Positions 59,600-64,000 of a stretch of DNA of 64,000 bases are shown here, piece after piece (position 1 is the first letter of the stretch; every line of letters starts with the position of its first letter). Made by a program: the position numbers and the translations under genes. The DNA lies in assembly GCA_965221845.1 (NCBI GenBank), contig OZ244919.1:186001-250000 (forward strand), in the 5' to 3' direction. Source of the stretch: JAJEFO01 sp965221845 (GTDB taxonomy: Bacteria; Pseudomonadota; Alphaproteobacteria; Rhodobacterales; Rhodobacteraceae). Below the pieces are notes generated by a model. It saw nothing but the letters and a program-made list of their open reading frames with translations, searched no databases and had not been told where the DNA came from.

Positions 59600-59960
59600 G
59601 TGCCGCCGGGCGACGGACCCGTTCCGGAGCCGGCCCTCCCGGGTGCCGCCCCCCACGATCCGGAACTCCGGCGGGCGGGCCTCGTCGAGGGCCTTCGGGG
59701 CGGGGAGCGGCGGCGGCGGCGCGACGGTCCCGTCGCGGTGCATCCTCAGCATGACGGCCTTCGCCATCATGCTCTTGGGCCCGCCGTTCGGGCTTGCGCC
59801 AGCCGGTGCGGCGGCAGAAGGCGCGGGCGACCGCCGCCCGGGCCGGCTCCGTGGCGGCCGGCTCGCGCAGCAGCCCGTCCCGGCGACGGTGAGGTCGCGC
59901 CCGTCGCAGCGGCACTCGACCTCGTCGCTCGCGGCGGCGCCGCGAAGGCCCGCCTTCTCT
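59600..59960 (-). pseudogene. DUF4338 (DruA-like) N-terminal remnant
   Basis: On the minus strand: 'ARAAVARAFCRRTGWRKP' in one frame, then 'NGGPKSMMAKAVMLRMHRDG', 'TVAPPPPLPAPKALDEARPP' and 'EFRIVGG' in the next. This matches the start of DUF4338-family proteins ('C-x-R-x-G-W-x-x-P-N-G', then 'R-V-A-M-L-R-M-H-R-D-G-L-I-x-L-P-P-P'). The family contains DruA of the Druantia phage-defence system and many IS-like proteins. The core domain is absent and there is at least one frameshift. It is adjacent to two IS remnants, so an IS-type origin is as likely as a defence one. Confidence 0.6.
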
Positions 59961-60110
59961 CCGGGACCGTCGGCCATGGCAGCCACGGGTCCAGGTCGCC
60001 GGCCGTCACGCCGCCGTTCCCGGCGCAGGCGTCGAGCCACGCCCCCGGCCAGCGCGGGACGTCGAGGCCGTTCCGCGCGACCGTGCCGGGGACCGGATGC
60101 ATGACCGCCG

Positions 60111-60400
60111 CTCATCCGGGCGCCCGCCTCGCTGTCGGAGCCGAAGCCGGCCTGCGCCCGATGGCCGGGCCCGCGTCTCCGGCGATCGTGACAATGGCCG
60201 TGATAAGGCACGGTTCCCTGACCGGGCGACGGAAGCATTCAGGTTCGGTCTTTCCGCCTTCGGTGACGATCGTGGCGCACTCCCGCTCATCGCGGCGTGC
60301 GGAACGCCGCCGCGCGTCCCCCTCCTCCCCGCAGGATGAAATCCCGGGCCGGCGTCCGGAAGCGCCTTGTCACGCGGGATGCCAGACCCGGGCACCGGTT
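60111..60400. other. No gene seen downstream of trpEG
   Basis: About 290 bp between the DUF4338 remnant and the trpEG stop. Both strands are open in short pieces without motifs. No clear terminator hairpin was found next to the trpEG stop. Confidence 0.4.
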
Positions 60401-62551
60401 TCAAACGACCTCCAGCCGGGTGATCACGTTTTCGATCATGCGGATACCGGCATCCTGGCCCAGCGACATGATGGATTCTGGATGAAACTGCACCGCGGCA
60501 ATCGGCAGGTCACGATGTTCGAAGGCCATGACAGCGCCGTCCTCGCTGCGGGCCGTGATCACCAGCGACTCGGGCAGGCTGTCGGCGCGCGCATGCAGCG
60601 AGTGGTACCGGCCGACGGCAACCACCTCGGGCAGTCCGGCAAACACGATGCCTGGCCGCTCCACCGTGATGCGGGAGATCTTGCCATGCATCGGCTCGTC
60701 CAGGGTGGCCAGCTCGGCACCGTAATACTCCGCGATCGCCTGCAGGCCCAGGCACACGCCGAACAGCGGCAGACGGCGCCGCAACACCTCGTCTATCGTG
60801 GCGAGGCAGTCGAAATCGGACGGCTTCCCGGGCCCCGGGGAGAGCACCACCAGGTCGGGCGCAAACCGGTCGAGAACCGAGGGATCGACCGGGCTGCGCG
60901 TGGTCGTCACCTTCGCCCCGGTCTGCCGGACATAGTTGGCCAGCGTATGCACGAAGCTGTCTTCGTGATCGACCAGCAGCACCCGACGACCCCGCCCCAC
61001 CGGCAGGCGCGAGTTGCGGTCGCCGGCCTCGCTGCCGCGCGTCTCGCCGCGCACGGCGGCCAGCATTGCCGAAGCCTTGAGTTCGGTTTCCGCCTCCTCC
61101 TCATCTGGATCACTGTCGTTCAGAAGCGTCGCCCCGGCCCGCACTTCGGCAATCCCGTCCTTGATGCGGATCGTGCGCAGAGTCATGCCGGTGTTCATGT
61201 CGCCGTTGAAGAGCACCGCGCCGATTGCTCCGCCATACCAGAAGCGCGTCGATTTCTCGTGCGCCTCGATGAATCGCATTGCCCAAAGCTTGGGCGCACC
61301 GGTCACCGTGACCGCCCAAGCATGGCTCAGGAACGCGTCGTAAGCGTCCATTCCGTCGCGCAGCCGCCCCTCTATATGGTCAACGGTGTGGATGAGGCGC
61401 GAATACATCTCGATCTGCCTTCGCCCGATGACCCGGACCGAGCCAGGCTCGCACACCCGGCTCTTGTCGTTGCGGTCGACGTCCGAGCACATCGTCAGCT
61501 CGCTTTCGTCCTTCTTCGACTGCAGCAGCTTCATGATCTGCTCACTGTCCTCGATGGCGTCCGCGCCGCGCCTGATCGTGCCGGAGATCGGGCAGGTCTC
61601 GACCCGTCGGCCAGTGACGCGCATGAAGATCTCCGGCGAAGCGCCGACAAGGTACTCGGCCTCCCCGAGATTCATGACAAAGCCGAACGGTGCCGGGTTG
61701 GCCCGTTTCAGGCGACGGAAGATCTGCGAGGGCGCGTCGCGGCAGGGCTCGTAAAACACCTGGCCCGGCACCACTTCGAACAGGTCGCCGCAACGAAACC
61801 GTTCCTTGGCGTCGCGCACCAGCCTGGCATATTCGCCGGGAACGTGATCGCCGCGCGGCACGTCTTCGGGACCGCGACGGAACGGTGCGCCGGCACCGCC
61901 GCCGGCGAGGCCACGCGTGGTTTCGCCGTCCTTCTCGAATTCATAGGACAGCCGATGCGCGCGCGTGGCATAAAGGTCGCTGATCAGGAGCTCATCGACC
62001 AGGAACAGCACCAGGTCGCGCTGATTCACGGGCCGCGGCAGCTTCATCTCGACAGGCTCGAACTGAAATGCCAGATCATAGCCAAAGGCACCGTAAAGCC
62101 CCAAATGGCCGTCCTGGCCGGACCGGAAAAGTTCCGACACGGCCCGCAGCACCGAAAAGACCGATGGCGCACGCGAGCGCTCCTCCTCGTCATAGACGCG
62201 ACCGTGCTCCCGGACGCGCAGAGCCAGATCATCCCCGGCCTCTTCCAGCGCGGCAATCGCCTCGACCCCCTCCAGCACCGGACGGATCATGCGCACCAGA
62301 GCCGCCCCCCGCGCATTGAGCGCCCGAAACCGCATCTCGCGGCCACGCGCCTCGATCACCAGGGGCGGCTCGGCAAAGCCGAACTCCCAGCGGTTGTAGC
62401 GCCCGGGATATTCGTAGTTCGACTGGAAGAGAGCCCCGCAGCGGCTGTCGAGCCGGTCAATCAGCTCATCGCTTGCAACGCCGAACCTGGCCGGCGTTAC
62501 GCGGCACGACACGGTGACGCCGCCATGGGTCGCAAAGGTGATCTCGGACAT
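60401..62551 (-). CDS. trpEG: Anthranilate synthase, fused TrpE-TrpG
   Basis: 716 residues. It makes anthranilate from chorismate and glutamine, the first step of tryptophan synthesis. TrpE part (about 1-510): 'DLFEVVPGQVFYEPC', 'FGFVMNLGEAEYLVGASPEI', 'CPISGTIRRGADAIED', 'ELTMCSDVDRNDKSRVCEPG', 'GAPKLWAMRFIEAHE', 'RFWYGGAIGAVLFNGDMNTG'. TrpG part (about 525-716): 'VLLVDHEDSFVHTLANYVRQ', nucleophile Cys in 'LFGVCLGLQAIAEYYGAEL', and His-Glu in 'IAAVQFHPESIMSLG'. Such single-chain enzymes are typical of rhizobia and some other alphaproteobacteria, where attenuation controls them. ATG 62551 lies 21 bp from a 24-base G tract. It looks intact. Confidence 0.96.
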   Translation of the reverse strand: MSEITFATHGGVTVSCRVTPARFGVASDELIDRLDSRCGALFQSNYEYPGRYNRWEFGFAEPPLVIEARGREMRFRALNARGAALVRMIRPVLEGVEAIAALEEAGDDLALRVREHGRVYDEEERSRAPSVFSVLRAVSELFRSGQDGHLGLYGAFGYDLAFQFEPVEMKLPRPVNQRDLVLFLVDELLISDLYATRAHRLSYEFEKDGETTRGLAGGGAGAPFRRGPEDVPRGDHVPGEYARLVRDAKERFRCGDLFEVVPGQVFYEPCRDAPSQIFRRLKRANPAPFGFVMNLGEAEYLVGASPEIFMRVTGRRVETCPISGTIRRGADAIEDSEQIMKLLQSKKDESELTMCSDVDRNDKSRVCEPGSVRVIGRRQIEMYSRLIHTVDHIEGRLRDGMDAYDAFLSHAWAVTVTGAPKLWAMRFIEAHEKSTRFWYGGAIGAVLFNGDMNTGMTLRTIRIKDGIAEVRAGATLLNDSDPDEEEAETELKASAMLAAVRGETRGSEAGDRNSRLPVGRGRRVLLVDHEDSFVHTLANYVRQTGAKVTTTRSPVDPSVLDRFAPDLVVLSPGPGKPSDFDCLATIDEVLRRRLPLFGVCLGLQAIAEYYGAELATLDEPMHGKISRITVERPGIVFAGLPEVVAVGRYHSLHARADSLPESLVITARSEDGAVMAFEHRDLPIAAVQFHPESIMSLGQDAGIRMIENVITRLEVV

Positions 62552-62572
62552 CGGATTCCAGGCCTTCCATCA

Positions 62573-62596
62573 GGGGGGGGGGGGGGGGGGGGGGGG
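62573..62596. repeat. 24-nt homopolymer G tract before trpEG
   Basis: Twenty-four consecutive G on the plus strand (C on the trpEG strand), ending 21 bp before the trpEG start codon. There is no comparable run elsewhere in the window. It could vary in length by slippage and change expression, or be an assembly or sequencing artefact. The region between it and sodB (62597-62844) holds no recognisable gene and no convincing Trp-rich leader peptide. Confidence 0.95.
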
Positions 62597-62844
62597 ACGG
62601 CCCTGCGGACGAAGTAAGGCGCCCTCGCCCGAGAGGTCAGGCTGTCAAGTCTCGCCACCGTTGCAGGGCCACGTGTCCGGTCGCGGTCAGAATCTTCACC
62701 CTCTTCGGAGAGACAGCGAAACCCAAGCGGCACGCGCTCATCTTGTTCAGCAATGCGTCCGCTGTCGCGAAGGGAGCCGGGGGGCGAGCGTCAGCCCGTC
62801 GGCGACGCAAGGCGCCGACGGGCCCGGGAATCGGACCTGGCGGA

Positions 62845-63444
62845 TCACAGGCGGCTTGCCACGTTTTCCCAGTTCACAAGGTTGTTCAGGAAATTGTCCA
62901 GATACGCCGGGCGCCTGTTCCGGAAGTCGATGTAGTACGAGTGCTCCCATACGTCGCAGCCGAGCAGCGCGACCTGCCCGAAGCAAAGCGGGTTCACGCC
63001 GTTCTCGGTCTTGGTGACCGCAAGGGATCCATCCGAATTCTTGACGAGCCATACCCAGCCCGAGCCGAACTGGCCGACGCCGGCGGCCGCAAACCGGGAC
63101 TTGAACTTGTCGACCGATCCGAAGCTCTCGGCGAGGGCCCTTTCGACTTCGCCAGGCATGCCGCTGTCGCCCGGGCCCATCATTTCCCAGAACTGGTTGT
63201 GGTTCCATAGCTGGCTGACGTTGTTGAAGATGCCGTTCTGCGCCACGGCATCCGCGTTGTACGTCCCCCTGACCGTCTCTTCCAGCGTCCGGCCTTCCCA
63301 TTCGGTGCCGGCAACCAGCTTGTTGCCGTTGTCGACGTAGGCCTTGTGATGGAGGTCATGGTGAAACTCGAGCGTCTCGGCGCTCATCCCGCGCGAAGCC
63401 AGCGCATCATGCGCATAAGGAAGGTCGGGAAGATCGAATGCCAT
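62845..63444 (-). CDS. sodB: Superoxide dismutase, Fe/Mn type
   Basis: 199 residues from ATG 63444 (MAFDLPDLPYAHDAL), with 'GAGGGGACC' upstream. Metal ligands: His in 'LEFHHDLHHKAYVDNGN', His in 'QLWNHNQFWEMMGPG', Asp and His in 'CDVWEHSYYIDFRNRRPAYL'. 'AQNGIFNNVSQLWNHNQFW' and Gln in 'GVGQFGSGW' (Ala-x-Val-Gly-Gln region) favour the iron form. It destroys superoxide in the cytoplasm. A separate transcription unit from trpEG is likely given the 290-bp gap and the G tract. Confidence 0.96.
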   Translation of the reverse strand: MAFDLPDLPYAHDALASRGMSAETLEFHHDLHHKAYVDNGNKLVAGTEWEGRTLEETVRGTYNADAVAQNGIFNNVSQLWNHNQFWEMMGPGDSGMPGEVERALAESFGSVDKFKSRFAAAGVGQFGSGWVWLVKNSDGSLAVTKTENGVNPLCFGQVALLGCDVWEHSYYIDFRNRRPAYLDNFLNNLVNWENVASRL

Positions 63445-63835
63445 TGTTGGGTCCCCTCTGTTGACTTGATGTGCCACGCTACCTGAGCGGGGTTGCCCGC
63501 CGGGTCAAGGCAAAGCCGGGAAATTTCCCGAACAAACCGCCAAGACGCAACTCTTTCCGAATGCCATTTGCCGGCCGGGGCGGCGCGGGAGCGTCGGTTC
63601 GCGGAGGTCAGTGCCGACGTCAAGGCGGGCCGGGAGCTGGCCGCGTTCGACGCCCGATGCGAGGTCGCCCAATTGCATTCGATCAAGGAGGTTCTCCGCC
63701 CATTGAGCGTGAACTGGCATTCCCATTGATTCTATATATAGCATAATAATTCATAAAATTAACTATATATAGTCTGCAATTCTGTCATGCATCTGCCTTG
63801 GCGGCATGGGAAACCGTTAACCGAATGCCATTGGG
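63445..63835. other. Gene-free region with an AT-rich island
   Basis: It carries the sodB leader, two CGAATGCCATT repeats (63558 and 63822) and an AT island at about 63725-63780, strikingly different from the GC-rich surroundings. In the island the palindromic decamer CTATATATAG occurs twice (63732-63741 and 63763-63772), 31 bp apart. A plus-strand frame ending at 63729 ('FAEVSADVKAGRELAAFD', 'HSIKEVLRPLSVNWHSH') looks protein-like but is too short and without a start to call. Confidence 0.5.
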
Positions 63836-64000
63836 AGGTCGCCGCGTGCTGCCGGTACTTCCGCGGGAACATGGAGCGGATGCGGTACGGCATGTGCAGC
63901 GACCAGGGCGTCCGGGCCGGGAGCGGCGCCGAAGGCGGATGCCGGCAGTTCGGGCTGCGGACGGAAGGCTCGGGCCCGCGCTGTCTGGCGAGGGGCGCCG
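63836..64000 (+). pseudogene. ISKra4-family transposase, C-terminal fragment, runs off the window
   Basis: Translation 'CCRYFRGNMERMRYGMCSDQ', 'GVRAGSGAEGGCRQFGLRTE', 'GSGPRCLARGA' matches the C-terminal part of ISKra4 transposases and aligns with the tails at 16102 (fused to rpiA) and 48219. It begins abruptly right after a CGAATGCCATT repeat, so the upstream part is lost. The end is beyond the window. Confidence 0.85.

Noticed and set aside
59767..60102. Possible restriction or methylase fragment around 'WLDACAGNGGVTAGDLDPW'
   Set aside because: The phrase is isolated, without further motifs, and falls in a mosaic of IS remnants.
59477..62617. Very long plus-strand open frame opposite trpEG
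   Set aside because: It is antisense to a fully convincing TrpE-TrpG protein, lacks family motifs and is a by-product of high GC third positions.
62645..62690. TTGACA upstream of trpEG on the minus strand as a promoter
   Set aside because: No acceptable -10 box at 16-18 bp, so I could not support it.
62497..62733. Minus-strand leader frame with eight prolines from the G/C tract, as a trp leader peptide
   Set aside because: It contains no tryptophan codons and runs into the trpEG coding region; the proline run is just the C tract.

Overview
The window is GC-rich, with strong G/C third-position bias in every clear gene, and reads as an alphaproteobacterial chromosome. Several gene neighbourhoods are typical of that class: soxBDAG; a TPR membrane protein with a BamB-like lipoprotein and der; a LOG-family gene beside a LysM protein and an Atm1-type ABC exporter; and a divergent ppx/serS pair. 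The fused trpE-trpG gene is better known from rhizobia and Rhodospirillales than from Rhodobacterales, so I do not name an order. Insertion sequences and fossils of at least eight kinds (two IS5-type families, two IS630-type elements, ISKra4, IS30, IS1634, IS4 and an IS66 piece), plus several frameshifted genes, suggest a lineage with active IS expansion and gene decay. A host-associated or small-population lifestyle is an inference from that, not something shown.

Layout. 1-3650: end of a TRAP transporter permease, a nested pair of IS elements, and decayed sequence holding a broken small coiled-coil membrane gene. 3648-11002: tetrameric sarcosine oxidase operon soxBDAG, a divergent XRE-cupin regulator with a likely operator between them, and half of a polar amino-acid ABC transporter (one permease and the binding protein). 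11174-15717: five mobile units head to tail, joined at CTAG/TA sites. 15717-20160: a second small coiled-coil gene, then an aldehyde dehydrogenase-xylulokinase-RpiA operon whose rpiA runs in frame into a transposase tail. 20330-22630: a fumarylacetoacetase-family pseudogene and the other permease plus ATPase of an amino-acid ABC transporter. 22828-29330: AhpD-like protein, sulfonate-monooxygenase-like flavoprotein, MATE exporter, a tightly coupled aminotransferase/two-subunit TPP decarboxylase operon, and a decayed deacylase.

29957-31647 is a hipBA toxin-antitoxin operon with a readable promoter and two operators. 31941-46088 is mostly housekeeping: a two-helix small protein, M48 protease, KDPG aldolase, orphan DNA methyltransferase, Ppx/GppA, SerS, Der, BamB-like lipoprotein, TPR protein, and an RND efflux pair behind a perfect palindrome. 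46148-53617 is an IS graveyard with a third small coiled-coil gene and a cluster of ISKra4-type ends including a likely MITE. 53650-57979 is core again (Atm1 exporter, LysM protein, LOG protein). 58070-60110 holds IS30, a truncated IS630 and a DUF4338 (DruA-like) remnant. 60401-63444 carries trpEG, with a 24-G tract just upstream, and sodB. The window ends in another ISKra4 fragment.

How the parts may work together: the sarcosine oxidase, its regulator and the adjoining amino-acid importer look like an N-methyl amino-acid utilisation locus. The aminotransferase, TPP decarboxylase, flavin monooxygenase and aldehyde dehydrogenase look like an organosulfonate or related amino-acid degradation island, now partly eroded. 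I saw no rRNA, tRNA or CRISPR array.
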